Positions 1-11,120 of a stretch of DNA of 64,000 nt are shown one piece after another. The notes beneath the pieces were generated by a model, which worked only from the letters and a program-made list of their open reading frames with translations, was not told the DNA's origin and did no database searches. This DNA is from Yamagishiella unicocca (lineage: Eukaryota; Chlorophyta; Chlorophyceae; Chlamydomonadales; Volvocaceae), in assembly GCA_003116995.1 (NCBI GenBank), contig BDSL01000022.1, positions 186,001-250,000 of the forward strand. The letters run 5' to 3'. Position numbers and translations under genes: made by a program. Every line of letters starts with the position of its first letter. Within the stretch, counting starts at the first letter, position 1.

Positions 1-1503
1 AAATATTAATCATAATATGCGATTGGTGGTATGGAAAGTTGGAGGCGTGTGGAGTAGGAACCGGCCGGCTGAAATGAAGGAATGGAGATCGGGTCTTTGG
101 AAGAGGCAGGAAGCAAGGATACAAGAAAGGATGAATGTTACAGTAGTAGAGAAGACATGAAGATATGAAGCCATGTCAGCGACATCGCTATGTTTGCACG
201 CTGAGGCGAGGACGCACGGCACATCAGAATAAAATAATAATGGCATAAAGAGTCGAATCACGTAAACAGTGAAGAGCGGCTTAAAAAGAAAAGTGCCGAC
301 GGGGATGCAAACAAACAAGAATGGACGGGGAGGTAAACAAACAAGAACGGACGTGAGTGCAGGGCGACTCGCATAGGAACACAAATCTGCGGAAAAGACT
401 TTTCTGACATGTCAGAAACGCACTGGATGGAGGAAGTTAGCGCGGCTGGGTTTGTAGAGCAATGCGCGACATACGGACCGCCGATCGACCTAGAGCACAG
501 GAGGTGTCCGTCAGCAACTGTGCTTGTGGAGACGCCACATGCCATGTATGACGCAGGCGCTCTTACCAGAGGAAGCTGCCAGCGTGACAAGGCGTTGCGC
601 ATTGCTGGAAGTCCGAACGGCTCCGCGCCTGCCTAAGCCATGAGTTCCTACGCTTAACTCATTCCCTTTCTTGTATAGAAATGTGCGTGGCCAGCTGTCC
701 ATCACTATCGTTCGGCCGGACTACTTCCAGAACGAAGCTTGCACACCACGCAGTGAAGCACGCTTTCCTTGTCCCTTCTATGTTGAGCCTGCCGCTACAG
801 TGGGTCGCAGTCGTAACCGCTGCCAGTGAGCCAGTGTACGAGGGCGTCCTTCCATCCAAACGAAACATATGCTCGTATACAGAATTCATCGGCGCTCCTA
901 TTCATGTCTCTTGCGTGACATACGTAGACATGTCTGTGCAGAAAGTGTACGGATGGTTTATGCATGGGGAATACGGCTCTTGCCATCTCGTCCCACCGGT
1001 GTAATTCTGCGAGGGGCGGCTTAATTATACCATCGATATATAATGTACCATCGGTACATATGCCGGTATGTAAACTGATGGATATGTTGCGATCGACCTT
1101 AATCAATCCTTGCAAATTGTTCATTCAAAACACAAAGTGTGCACGCAGTGCCGTGCATGGACGTATTATTTTATCCAGCTTTGGTCTCCAGTGTGTTAGT
1201 TCTGAAACCCGTATGTAGGATCGGGGTAGGCACGCCACGCATCCACCCACCTCCGAGCAATGCACCACGGTAATAAATGATATGAAAAGTATCACGACAT
1301 ATATGCACCCGTTAATAACTGACATGCATGCATAAACAGACGCAATGTATGTATTGGAAAGGGAAAATCTTTCGTTCAGGACATACATGTGCAGAAACGA
1401 AGCGAATACGTAGATAGTGCGTGGCTATAGCAGGTATAGGTACATTTGGAAACGTTCGAACACTGTAAGTATTCCTCATTGCGTACTTTTGAAGTCCGGC
1501 GGC
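1..1503. other. Upstream sequence without a recognised gene
   Basis: I see no family motif and no extra WD40 blade here. Reading frames are short and lack the strong splice frames of the WD40 exons that follow. It may hold the promoter, 5' UTR or an undetected first exon of the WD40 gene. Confidence 0.4.
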
Positions 1504-4500
1504 ATGTCATCTTACCAGTCGCAGGACCACAACAAAGTCAAAAGCATTGCTTGGAGCCCCGATGGCAAGAAATTTGCATCTGGCGACAAGGATGGTACGC
1601 TGCTGCTCTGGGACACGAACAATTGGGAGTGCACCGCTACACTGGAGGTATGCATGTAGGCGCGTCCCTTTGCAATCATTTTTTTGTTGTGCAGACAAAT
1701 AATACTGCGATCGCTGCTGCGAGCCGGGTCGATCTGTGGATGCATGGTGTTATAATGTCGAGCGGATGAGAATGATGTCCACTAGACACCGTCATATTAT
1801 AGAAGGCGAAAACAGATGGAGTAAGGAAGGCGATTAAGTGAGTGTAACAGTAAATGCGTACAAAAAATGCACGAACCAATAATCAAGGTGGCGTCAACTA
1901 ACCGACCTGCGAGTCCGGTCGTGCGTTCAACTAACCTGATGCGTGTGTGCAGGGCCACAGGCACGAGATCCAGAGCGTGGCGTGGAGCCCTGATGGCAAG
2001 ACGGTTGCCACTGCCTGCTGGGACAAAACGCTGCGGCTCTGGGACACGGCCGTTAGCGGGGAATGTGTCTTTGTGCTGAAGGTATGTATGCGGGTACACC
2101 CCTTCACTCGCTGCCATCATGCGATGGGTAGGGTTTATTATGCACCGTCGGTGCCTACCATGCAGCGTTGGATGGTGGTTAGGTTGATTACGACACGTCT
2201 ACGTACAGGTAGCGCATAGCAGTTGTGATCAAAAACAAGTTTCCTATTTACAAAACAAGGAACACTATGTATGTACTATATATATCAATAGTACACCCTG
2301 TACGCTCGCGCCACCGGAGGAGACAAGAGGTTACCCTTAGCCCACCCCCCTAGGCCCCTGTAGTCCACCTTCCAGCACTCGGCGCGGCGGCTTTATTTTG
2401 AGGATTTCTCCCGCGCTAACCACCGCGTGCCGGTGTAGGTGCAGGCAGCATTTGTTGGCCTGATCAGCGCTGGCTCCCAGGGTTTGTAGCAGCGGCTTGA
2501 CTGTATTGGGGATGGTGCCAGTGACACCTAGGGTGATTACTTCTTTTCTCGTGTAGTGCACGGTCCAGCCCGGCCGCTCCAGGGCTTCTGCGAGTTGTTT
2601 ATGTTGGGTTGTTTTCTCAGTGCATTTATCCGAGTGGTTGAGGTCGCTGATGTAGCCTACCTCAATGATGTACACCGGGTATTGACCTTGTGCCCTCGCA
2701 GCCGGTAAGCGGTAGCATTTGCGGGTGTTCGATTTCCGGGGAGGTTGCTTGGGGATGAACATGATGTCCGGTCGCATTTTCCTGGCGTTCAGTCCCCGCT
2801 TGTCTGCTTCCGTAAACATCCAGAGCGGGGGCCTGTTTCCCACGCAGTATTCAGGGAGGTCTTCTGCTTCTCCTGCATCCATGACCATGAAGCCTCCACC
2901 TATGCTGCCATCGTGGAGGCACGCAGCAATGGCCCGTACGCACGGCACTGTTGTAAAAAAAGGGGTGCTCGTATGCATCATCCTATCTTCATTCCTCCCG
3001 TGCGTTATTATTCCTCAATACATACGTAACCAACGCGTCTTATGACTGGCCCGAAATAGTATCCGTTCCTGTCAATATTATTTATTGATACCTTATCTGA
3101 TCGATTAGTTAGTGATGTACTAGGTCTTGATACACATATGAGTTAGGGATGTGGCAGGAGCACCAGCCTCCGGCGAGTTGCACTAACTGGTCGTGTTCCA
3201 CAGCGATAATGTGGCGTGGGCCTTAGCGATATGAGGTGGATTGGTACTGGTGGCGCGAGCGTATAGGGTGTACTAATGCCCTCACCGCCCCGCCCCCTTA
3301 ACAACATGCCAGGCCTAGTGCCGGCGTAATGTAATAATAATAATAGTAATAATAATAATTAGTGATGTACTAGGTCGTGATTTAGGTCATTATGCTTTCA
3401 GACGCCTAGTTTAATAGTCCCCCCTTACGTACGCTTGGGGGGATGGATATGCAGTCTGACATTATTGTTTTCCGAATGGTACCCGTAATAATGGATGGTT
3501 TACTGAAACACAAAGTTCCGGGTATATATGGGATAATGAATATAATATTTAGTTATACACCTCTTGACTAGTTATTTAGCCTTGCACGCCCCGGGGAGGG
3601 TGCGTGTGGGAGGTAGTGCGGGTGATAGGTAGGCCTGCTGCCTATGCATGCCTACATAAAACGTTGGTGCATGCGTTGTCGCGCGCGGTATGTTCCAAAG
3701 CAAGCCCGCGCAGCATGACTGCCAGGGTGTACATACCTTTGATGATGATACGGCATCAGTTGACATGAGGCTTCGTATACCATTCATTTGCAGGGCCACA
3801 AGGAATGTGTCAATTTCGTGGCATGGAGCCCCGACGGCAAGATCCTTGCAAGTTGCGGCTGGGGCCCGACAGTGAGGCTCTGGGACGCGGTTAGCGGGAA
3901 GTGCATCTCTGCACTGGAGGTATGTGGGTGTTTCCATGCGTGGTAGAATTCACGGCCCGATGCCGCATCCTTGAAGATTTATTTGCGTTTGCGTTTTAGA
4001 TGTAAGCATTTCCTTTTTCGCTGGCTTTTGAATATTTCTTCTACTTCGGTGGTGGTGGTGCGTGCGGGCATATGGGGGCGGAGTCCGCTCCATCCTCAGT
4101 TCCCCACCCCCTTAATAATACACGCCAGGCTCCGGCCGGCATAAAAATAATACTATTATTATTCTTATTACTGCCTACAGCCATCACAGTCATCAACATG
4201 TAGATGCATGTTCATTACTAGATGTATGTTTCTCCAGAAATACGTGGCTCCTACAATATATTGATTCCGCAAATGGCTTTCCTCTCCTCCTTCTCCCAAT
4301 ACTGTGTACGAATTTCATTTTTCAGCCACATAGATGGAAGGCGAATCCATGTTTGTCTAAAGTTTGGCAGCAATAGCGCCTGCGCATTGGCTGTTCATCA
4401 TTTTGTTGAAAGTAAAGGCGTACACGTATCCTTGGAATGCCCAATGATCGAGGAAGACTAGTAGCTTAACCCCTTACCTCTGTAAGCAAATTAAGGCGCA

Positions 4501-6992
4501 TACCTACAGTACGTAATAACTGGTAATGTCCGTACGCTACTTACCCAGAAGTAAGTAAGTACCTGCTTATTATTAACAAGCGTTTTCCATCCTTTCGTAT
4601 GCCTTCTTTTATTTGGAGGCAAATGGTTAACATGATGTGATGATTAGGAAAGAAATGACAGTTGTCACGGATTCAATCGATAGATAGAAGTGCTGCGGTA
4701 ACAAAAGGTACACGCTTGTGTTCAGCAGAACCTATGAACGGTTGACTGCTGTACAAAACGTGGGGCACCAACTATCTACTGATGACCCACGAGACAGCTG
4801 CCGTGGCCTGCAACTGTCGTGCAGGGCCATAGCGCGAACGTATCTAAGAATGGACTGGCATGGAGCCCCGACAGCAAGGCACTTGCAAGTGCCTCCGAGG
4901 ACAAAACATTGCGGCTCTGGGACGCGGCCAGCGGGAATTGTTATGCTACACTGGAGGTAGGTATATTATCAGTCGGCGTGTACATATATCCCCCCCCCGT
5001 TATTATGCACTTGGTAGCTAGGATTCTTGCTGAAAATGCTGCACGCTTCACCACGTTTATGTGAGGTACAAACATGGCACGGCATGCATGTTGGTCGAGC
5101 TTGCGACTGCCGTGCATGCGTGCGTGGCTGGAATGGATTGCCGTGTGTGGCCACCATGCATCGCAGGCAGGCAGGCATTATCGCTGCTGCTGCAGTAATC
5201 GCATGATGATGCATTCGATATTAGCACGGATAATAAATCGCTGACATGCATTCGGATAATAAACGCAGGACACATGCATGCGCCTTGCTTGCATGATGTC
5301 TATGGCATGATGAACTGCATGCGCGGCCTTCGAGACTGCCATGCAACCTGCTGCAGGGTCATGCCTCCTCCGTCCTGGACGTGGCTTGGAGCCCCAATGG
5401 CACGACAGTTGCGAGTGGCAGCTCAGACAAAACACTCCGGCTCTGGGATGCGGTCAGCGGGAAATGTGCCGCTACACTGGAGGTATGTATGTATGTAGCC
5501 ACGTACGTCCCTTCACTCGTCCGCCATTAAGCCGTATGTATTTAGGGTTCCTGCATGCACCGCTGCACCGCTGCATCGATCCCTGCCTATCTATGTACGT
5601 ACCACACTGACAGCTGGCGTGACGGAGCAATATATTTTTCGTCGCATGGTGCAGACTCAATGCGAGTGGAAGTTTCGATTACGGAAAACTAACGCTAGCT
5701 TGGAATGAAGTAGCCTTCCTCTATCTCTTCCGCCGTCACTATGGTCACTAGCTATCGCTTACCTTCAAGACATCAAGTAATAGAAGTTATAATAATTGCA
5801 TAATTAGTTCCATACTATATAACGAATAATACCATTATTATCATTTAAACCACAGGGCACATGGCACAGTGCACGTGTGTCATATCATGTACAAGTTCAT
5901 CGCAGAGCGCTAAAATCATTATCATCATGATTTCCTAGTTTCTGATGTATACGCATTACGGATAAAGTTGGAACCTGCCCCGACCTGGTGATAAAGTTAC
6001 ACGTCAAGCATGCGTGTACATAGTAAATGCATGGCAGGTCATGTAAGTATAAAGAAAGCCAAAACGCTTATTTCAGAACGCAGAAGCGGAACATGCATTT
6101 AATTATCATGTAGTTGATTGGCAGCAGGCTGTGTTTACACTCAACTTAGTTAACAAAAGGATGCCGGTGGGGAGGTATAATGACAGCCACATACACGGAT
6201 TACATTACTCTACATTATCACGGGCGCCAAAGCGCAATGTGTAGCTAGTAATTACTGCTAACACATATGCACTCAAACGGTCGTCTTGTAAAAACATACG
6301 TGCAAGTTATTTGCACCTGCAGGCCCAAGCGAGTAAGTAATAGTCATGCAACCGGTTGCTGCAGGGACACACGGAATCCATAGAGTGTATGGTTTGGAGC
6401 CCCGACGGGAAGACAATTGCAACTGGCAGCAACGACCATACAGTGCGGCTCTGGGACGTGGTCAGCAGAGAGTGTGCTGTTAAACTGGAGGTATGTGGAT
6501 GCGACGCCCCTGCCTTCCCCAGCCATCACTACTTGGTAGGGTTCTTGCGCCGCTGCAGCCTCGCTTTCCTATCAACCTCAGTCGCAGGTGCAATGATGTT
6601 GCTTTGCTCAGAAAACCAAAGCCGCCGCCGGTCGTGGGCATACCAGCATATGTCACCTAGGGCGCCATAGAGATTAACTCTGCTTAACTCCATTCTGGCC
6701 GGATTTGACGCGGTTCGCGTTTGGTAGGGAACAACGCACCATTTATCAAGCGCTTCCAGTGCTCATCATTACTGTGCATCATTATGATGCCCTTATCATG
6801 GCGTCAGGAGACAGCTGGGATGGATGTGCGTTTCATGTGGCATCAACTGAACTGCGAAACTGATACTGGCCAACCTACCTGTCGCAGGGCCATGCAGGTA
6901 GGGTCTCAAGCGTGGCTTGGAGCCCCGATGGCAAGACACTTGCAAGCGGCGGGAGCATTGACGTATCACTGCGGATATGGGACATCGTTTAG
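1504..6992 (+). CDS. WD40-repeat protein, seven exons with one blade each
   Basis: Seven exons each encode one WD40 repeat: 1525-1647, 1953-2081, 3794-3919, 4825-4956, 5357-5482, 6365-6490 and 6888-6992. Each follows a CAG acceptor. The first six end in GAG or AAG followed by GTATG/GTAGG. They are 123-132 nt (41-44 codons), with phase-0 introns. Every repeat has the core WSPDG (or WSPNG/WSPDS), and six of the seven start with Gly-His. The strand-c motif is RLWD or close variants (LLWD, RIWD). Seven blades would close a standard beta-propeller, a scaffold for protein-protein contacts. ATG 1504 sits just before the first blade (MSSYQSQ) and could be the start, but the true start may lie upstream. 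The last blade stops early at TAG 6990-6992, where the other blades read Val-Ser-Gly; see findings. A TGTAA motif lies at 7112-7116. The partner and pathway cannot be told. WD40 identity is certain, the gene ends are not. Confidence 0.85.
2289..2981 (-). mobile_element. LINE fragment with restriction-like endonuclease domain
   Basis: A 214-codon minus-strand frame (2337-2981) lies in WD40 intron 2. It contains RPDIMF, then VYIIEVGYISD, KTTQHKQL, GWTVHY and LGVTGTIPNTVKPLLQTLG. This order (PD, then E-V with D, then K-x-x-Q-H) matches the PD-(D/E)xK restriction-like endonuclease at the C-terminus of some non-LTR retrotransposons. No reverse transcriptase lies upstream, so the copy looks 5'-truncated, as is usual for LINEs. 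The element's 3' side probably runs to about 2289, where a 27-bp segment is shared in inverted orientation with the nearby SINE. The family call rests on motif recall only. Confidence 0.6.
3109..3131 (+). repeat. Target-site duplication, left copy
   Basis: This is the left 23-bp copy flanking the SINE-like insertion. It differs from the right copy only at 3127 (T here, G at 3377). Confidence 0.7.
3132..3358 (+). mobile_element. SINE-like insertion with (TAA)n tail
   Basis: This segment ends in a run of TAA/TAG units and is bracketed by a 23-bp direct repeat beginning TTAGTGATGTACTAGGTC, at 3109-3131 and 3359-3381, with a single mismatch. That is the signature of target-primed retrotransposition. 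It is about 227 bp long with no reading frame, so it is non-autonomous. It sits inside WD40 intron 2. I cannot confirm pol III A and B boxes by eye. Confidence 0.7.
3359..3381 (+). repeat. Target-site duplication, right copy
   Basis: This is the right 23-bp copy, directly after the TAA-rich tail of the insertion. Confidence 0.7.
4100..4175 (+). repeat. Second SINE 3' end fragment
   Basis: The stretch with CCCCTTAATAATACACGCC, a GCCGGC box and a TAA/ATT-rich tail parallels the 3' end of the SINE at 3290-3358. It is a second, diverged, 5'-truncated copy, in WD40 intron 3. Confidence 0.5.
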
Positions 6993-7579
6993 CGGTTTTG
7001 TGAAGTTCCCCCAAATAACCGTCTACATACCTCGCGTGTGTGCGTGGCGGTCTTGGACCCGCCCTGTTTGACGGCCTGCACCGTTGCTTAATTAGTTGTT
7101 GGCGTCATGTATGTAAAGTTCCATATCTGAGGTGCCAAAATTAGTTGTGATGAACGCACGCACTCGCCATGGCTGAGAGGAACCTACCGTGCGTGTACAT
7201 ACCTTGATTTCGGTTCTTTAAACACACGCAAATGTAGAGCCACGATACCCTTAGCACCAGGGTCCTGCCTTGATCCGTGGACTTCGAGCGGTGCATGCAG
7301 GTGCTGTCGGTGAGTTTCGTTGTATGATGGCTAAGGAGGACAAAGGGAGCGTGCGTCCATTAGTACACGCATGTCCGTCCATGGCGGGTTGCCTGCCATG
7401 GGGCGCGATGTTGCGAATGTGAGGCTGGTCCATCTGTGTTGTGGCTTGTGGGTATCTTCTTTACTATCTAGGGCCTGCTGCGTCATTCGCTGTCGCGTTA
7501 TATATGCTGTGTCCCACGTGCTGAGACACTGGGTCGAGGATGAACACACCCTACCCAGAGCTGCTGAGTAAGCTCGCAT

Positions 7580-8131
7580 CTAGGACAAAGGCAAGGCAAT
7601 ATCCAGGACTGCAAACCATCGTGACGCCACGATCGCATCAAAGTGCCAGACATCACGCACACGATGATAAAACCCAGGCTGTAAAGCAGCTTCGTGATGC
7701 TCAGCCACACACGCAGCGGAAATATCATTCCGTAGGACACTGCTGAAACCCGCACTGCTCAGCATCTTGGCAATATTGCCCGTACCGCTCCAGGGATCCA
7801 AGACCCCATTGCACTGCCCAAGATCCACGCAACGCAGCAGTGGCGCTATCTCACTCGCCAACGTTTCAACACACTCAGGGTGGACATACAGTATTCAGCT
7901 GTCCCTCCCGCTGCAGCAGAAACAACGAACCTCCGGGCACACGCTACGATTCACCAACCGCCCCATGTGGGCGGTGGATGCCTCAGTCCCAGGCATCAGC
8001 CAGTGCAACGCAGCGGCAACTCCAACAGCATCCCCTAGCGCCCACATGTCGGGCAGCTCTGAAGCAACTACCGCAAGTGCATGCAGGGCGCCGGCCACCG
8101 TGCCGCTTGGCATGGCTTCCATCCCTTTCAC
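7580..8131 (-). pseudogene. Methyltransferase-like ORF of transposon type, broken by one stop
   Basis: Two minus-strand frames, 7895-8131 and 7580-7894, are in the same phase and separated by a single TGA at 7895-7897. The upstream part reads ELPDMWALGDAVG and HMGRLVNR. The downstream part reads LYVHPECVETLASEIAPLL, then GVLDPWSGTGNIAKML, a class I methyltransferase motif I (DPWSGTG), then RNDI, ALQPGFYHRV and DAIVASRWFAVLDIALPL. In active N6-adenine-type enzymes the last region usually carries a Pro-rich catalytic motif; here SRWF stands where I would expect S/N-P-P/W-F. Similar MTase-like ORFs occur in selfish elements of chlorophyte genomes as I recall. The stop and the altered motif suggest an inactive relic. 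Confidence 0.55.
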
Positions 8132-8139
8132 CTCCTTCT

Positions 8140-9062
8140 CCTCGTGCAGGCAACCTCACAGTCCCCGCATATCCACTCGCTCAACACATCCCACATTCAC
8201 TCAGTCCCATGCCATTCGCTGCGTCAATCGCCTCCGTCCGTGACTGCGGCCACGTGCAGCATGCATGCTTGCGGATCCATCCACCTTTGCATTGTGAGCG
8301 CCAGCAGCGACTTCAGTGCCTCCACTTCTGCAAGCTCCCCCCCCAGCGTTGCTCGCATGCTAGCTTTGTCCCCCCTGCCCCGCATCTTCATCACGCCCCA
8401 TTTTTCTCACTTCCCTCCTCCGTCGTGCAGGCCTCCGCCGTGCACCGCCGTACAAGACCGCGTCGTACCCGTCTCCCCGTATTTCCGACCTCCCCTTCCT
8501 TGCCTCCGCCTCTTTCGCCGCGCCGCTGGGGCCTCTTCGTTGTTTTGACCCCTGCCTGCCGTGCGTGTCCACCCGATCCGCACCTGGATGTTGTTCCTCA
8601 CGCCTCCTGGTGCCCCCTGCCTGCATGTTTCGCGTCGACCGCCTTCCCCACCCGCTCTGGGCTGTGGCCAGGTGAGTTCCGCCGCTGGGTTGGGCCCCTG
8701 TTTTGGGGGGTCTTTGCTAGTCGTTGCACTCTTGTCTGCGGGTGTCGGGACCTGCGTCTAGGCTTTCGCGTCCCCCATGGCGGCGCGGTGCGGCCTCGGC
8801 TTCCTGCCATGGACACCGGCGGACCTTCCTTCTCTGGTGATAACCGGCTTCCTCGCAACGTCCGCAACCATCTGGTCGGTATTCGGGCGGGTCGGGACCG
8901 GGATCGGGACCGGACCGCGCTGTCCGCTCTCCCATAGCTCACCACCTCCCCCAGTTCTCCTGCTAGCGCCCAAAACCGGTTCTGCGAAACGTTTCCGTGC
9001 GTCGCGTGGGGTCCTCGCTTCCTGTCGTCTCGCCATAGCCGATTTAGCTTATTAGCCGCCAA
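8140..9062 (-). other. GC-rich stretch, probably part of a decayed element
   Basis: Frames on both strands are open but of low complexity. The minus strand has an Arg-rich frame (8598-9062) on the same strand as the methyltransferase relic. I recognise no domain. It may be the decayed middle of one minus-strand element running from about 9.44 to 7.58 kb. Confidence 0.25.
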
Positions 9063-9145
9063 AGGTCATATTACGACCTTCGGCTTTAGTATCCCCAACC
9101 CAGTTCTCCAGCATGCATCTCAAAACGTCTGTTTTAAACGGTTTT

Positions 9146-9441
9146 TTAGGGCATCCACGGGTCTTCCTCGAACCCCCCAGCGGTGGCACTGGGTCGGTGC
9201 GCAGCAGCGGTCGCAGAGTGCGTGGCCATGTGGTGGGGGGCCAGGAATGCTCGTTGCAGGGATTGTGTAAAGACCAGCAGGTGCGTGGCTGTGGGTATCG
9301 ACACGCCACCAGACATCGCTGATGGGCGCTGTGCTGTGGTGACGGCCTTAGCCTCCGTCATGCCGGGGGCAACCCACAGCAGTGACTCCAACTCAGATTC
9401 GCTGAGCCTGGACGGGGAGCCGCTCCTGTCGTCGATGTCCA
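9146..9441 (-). CDS. Possible N-terminal ORF of the same minus-strand relic
   Basis: The frame begins with ATG at 9441 (MDIDDRSGSPSRLSESELES) and is Ser/acidic-rich at its start. It runs to 9146, and a neighbouring frame continues to about 9052 with CPKKPFKTDVLRCMLENW. The order and strand suit an element whose C-terminal part is the methyltransferase-like ORF at 7.6-8.1 kb. The plus strand is also open here (9183-9716), so coding is uncertain. I recognise no domain. Confidence 0.2.
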
Positions 9442-9719
9442 TGGTCGCCAGCTCGCCTGGCGGCAACACCTTTGCCGGTCGGCCTGGGGTGTTGCACGGA
9501 TGGTATGGTGGCACAAGCGGGCCCCTTGTCACCGGTGTGAGCCGCCGAGGCAGGCACTCCAGCAGCTCTGGGATGCACATACACGACCTGGCGATGGGCC
9601 ATGGTGATGCATGCGCCGCAGCTGTACGGTGTTGGCAAGGTTGGTATCCGGGACGGTTTGGCGGCCGTCACCCGGGACGGTTTGGCCACCTTGGTGCGAA
9701 GCCGTGCGAAGCCTAAGGT

Positions 9720-10350
9720 TACCGGCGGCTATGGGCCCAGCCTAACGGGCTACGAACCGGTGCAACACATTCGATATAATAAACAGTACAACATAATAAA
9801 CACTACAACTTGAACCTGTTTGGCGGCTATGGGCCAGCACTCTTCGGGCATGAACCGAAGCAGGGAGCGAATAGTATGTTACTGAGACAAGTTTCGCATG
9901 CTACAGAAGTAGGTCCTGGAGCGACGGAAACCTGATGACGCGATGCTATGCTATGACGACACGATGCTATCACGAGGTACGCTCAACTGCGGGCAGGCGC
10001 TCAACTACAGCGCAACTTGACGAAACGTATTTTCTGGTCGGCTACTAGATGGTATCGAGCCATCTGAGGCCAACTGAGGCTCCTAACTGTCTTAACCGAC
10101 TAACTTAACGACTAGCGACGGTTCTGCACCACCGACGCCAGTAACCCTGACAACCACATCTCCAGCAGGTGATCATCAGGGCCCGTGTATGCCCACCTTC
10201 AGGTTTACACCATTCGAGTAGTCCATCCGGCAAGTAGCAGATCGCTTCACGCGATCACAGCGGTGTCCCCATTTCCCACAGCGCATCAAATAGTGTGAAC
10301 TGAGTACAATATAAAGTCTGAACATAGTTACGATGTGGTGACAATGTTGC
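9720..10350. other. Non-coding stretch, nothing recognised
   Basis: The sequence is more AT-rich than its surroundings, with short direct repeats such as the ACGATGCTAT repeats near 9950. I see no gene or RNA. Confidence 0.4.
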
Positions 10351-10899
10351 TTGCGCAATGTCGGCCACGACCCGCTGCCCGTCGGCCACACCCAGCAGCC
10401 CGTAGGGCCGTTAACCAGCACCCTACCTCGACGTGGGAAGGTGGCTGAGCTGGTGGCCCGATACAAGCTCATCAGCATGGCCCGATACAAGCTCATCAGC
10501 ATGGCCCGATACAAGCTCATCAGCATGGCCCGATACACGCTCATCAGCATGGCCCGATACACGCTCATCAGCATCTGTTTCGTGGCGGAGCTAGACACCC
10601 AGGCCCCGCCGCAGATTGTACGAGCCACGATACAGGTGCTGCAGACTGCCGCCCAGATCCGACGTGAGGCACCGGTGAAGGCCGCAGCTGTAATGACCCC
10701 AGCAGCGGACGACGCAGAAGTGATGGTGAGCACACCGCTGAGCCAGTCGCCAATGTACCCTGGCTGCCTGATCGCCCCCATGCGGGACCCGGTGGCCCTC
10801 ACTCGCACCAAGGAGCTGGACACGGCGCGAGGGCAGCGTACACATCATGCAGGCCTACTGGAATGGGAGCAAACATATGTTGCACGTCTGAAACCGTGA
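10351..10899 (+). CDS. Hypothetical ORF with an 8-residue tandem repeat
   Basis: This open frame of 182 codons has five 8-residue repeats of MARYKLIS/MARYTLIS type near residues 35-74. After them comes an Ala/Pro-rich segment with QIVRATIQVLQTAAQIR, PVKAAAVMTPAADD and YPGCLIAPMRDPVALTRTKE. I recognise no family. The minus strand is also open through most of the region (10176-10823) because the 24-bp unit lacks stops there too. The plus frame has the more protein-like composition. It lies among transposon relics and could belong to one. Confidence 0.25.
   Translation: MRNVGHDPLPVGHTQQPVGPLTSTLPRRGKVAELVARYKLISMARYKLISMARYKLISMARYTLISMARYTLISICFVAELDTQAPPQIVRATIQVLQTAAQIRREAPVKAAAVMTPAADDAEVMVSTPLSQSPMYPGCLIAPMRDPVALTRTKELDTARGQRTHHAGLLEWEQTYVARLKP
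10453..10572 (+). repeat. 24-bp tandem repeat, five copies
   Basis: Five head-to-tail copies of a unit around TGGCCCGATACAAGCTCAT. The first three carry AAGCTC and the last two ACGCTC. The unit is a multiple of three, so it adds eight residues per copy. Confidence 0.9.
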
Positions 10900-11120
10900 C
10901 CCGAAGCACTCGGTTGCCGTCATGGCTGCTGCCGGGGAGCTCCTCAGCACGGGCGACAGCGTGGTGCCAGGCACGGTATAAGACATCACAATGGCCAGTT
11001 CTGCCCACTGCCGCCTTTAGGACCAAATTCAACACCGGGACTGGCCAGGGCGGCACCATGGGTCAACTTGTCGGAGGCCTGCCAGCAGCGATCCTTGCGC
11101 CCGGAGTACCGTGGGACTCG

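Noticed and set aside
2289..3275. A DNA transposon with 27-bp terminal inverted repeats
   Set aside because: Not excluded, but the right repeat lies inside a SINE with its own target duplications, and the enclosed frame has a LINE-type endonuclease, not a transposase.
7840..8937. 365-codon plus frame rich in Pro, Arg and His
   Set aside because: Low complexity, and antisense to the methyltransferase-like relic, whose minus frame has recognisable motifs.
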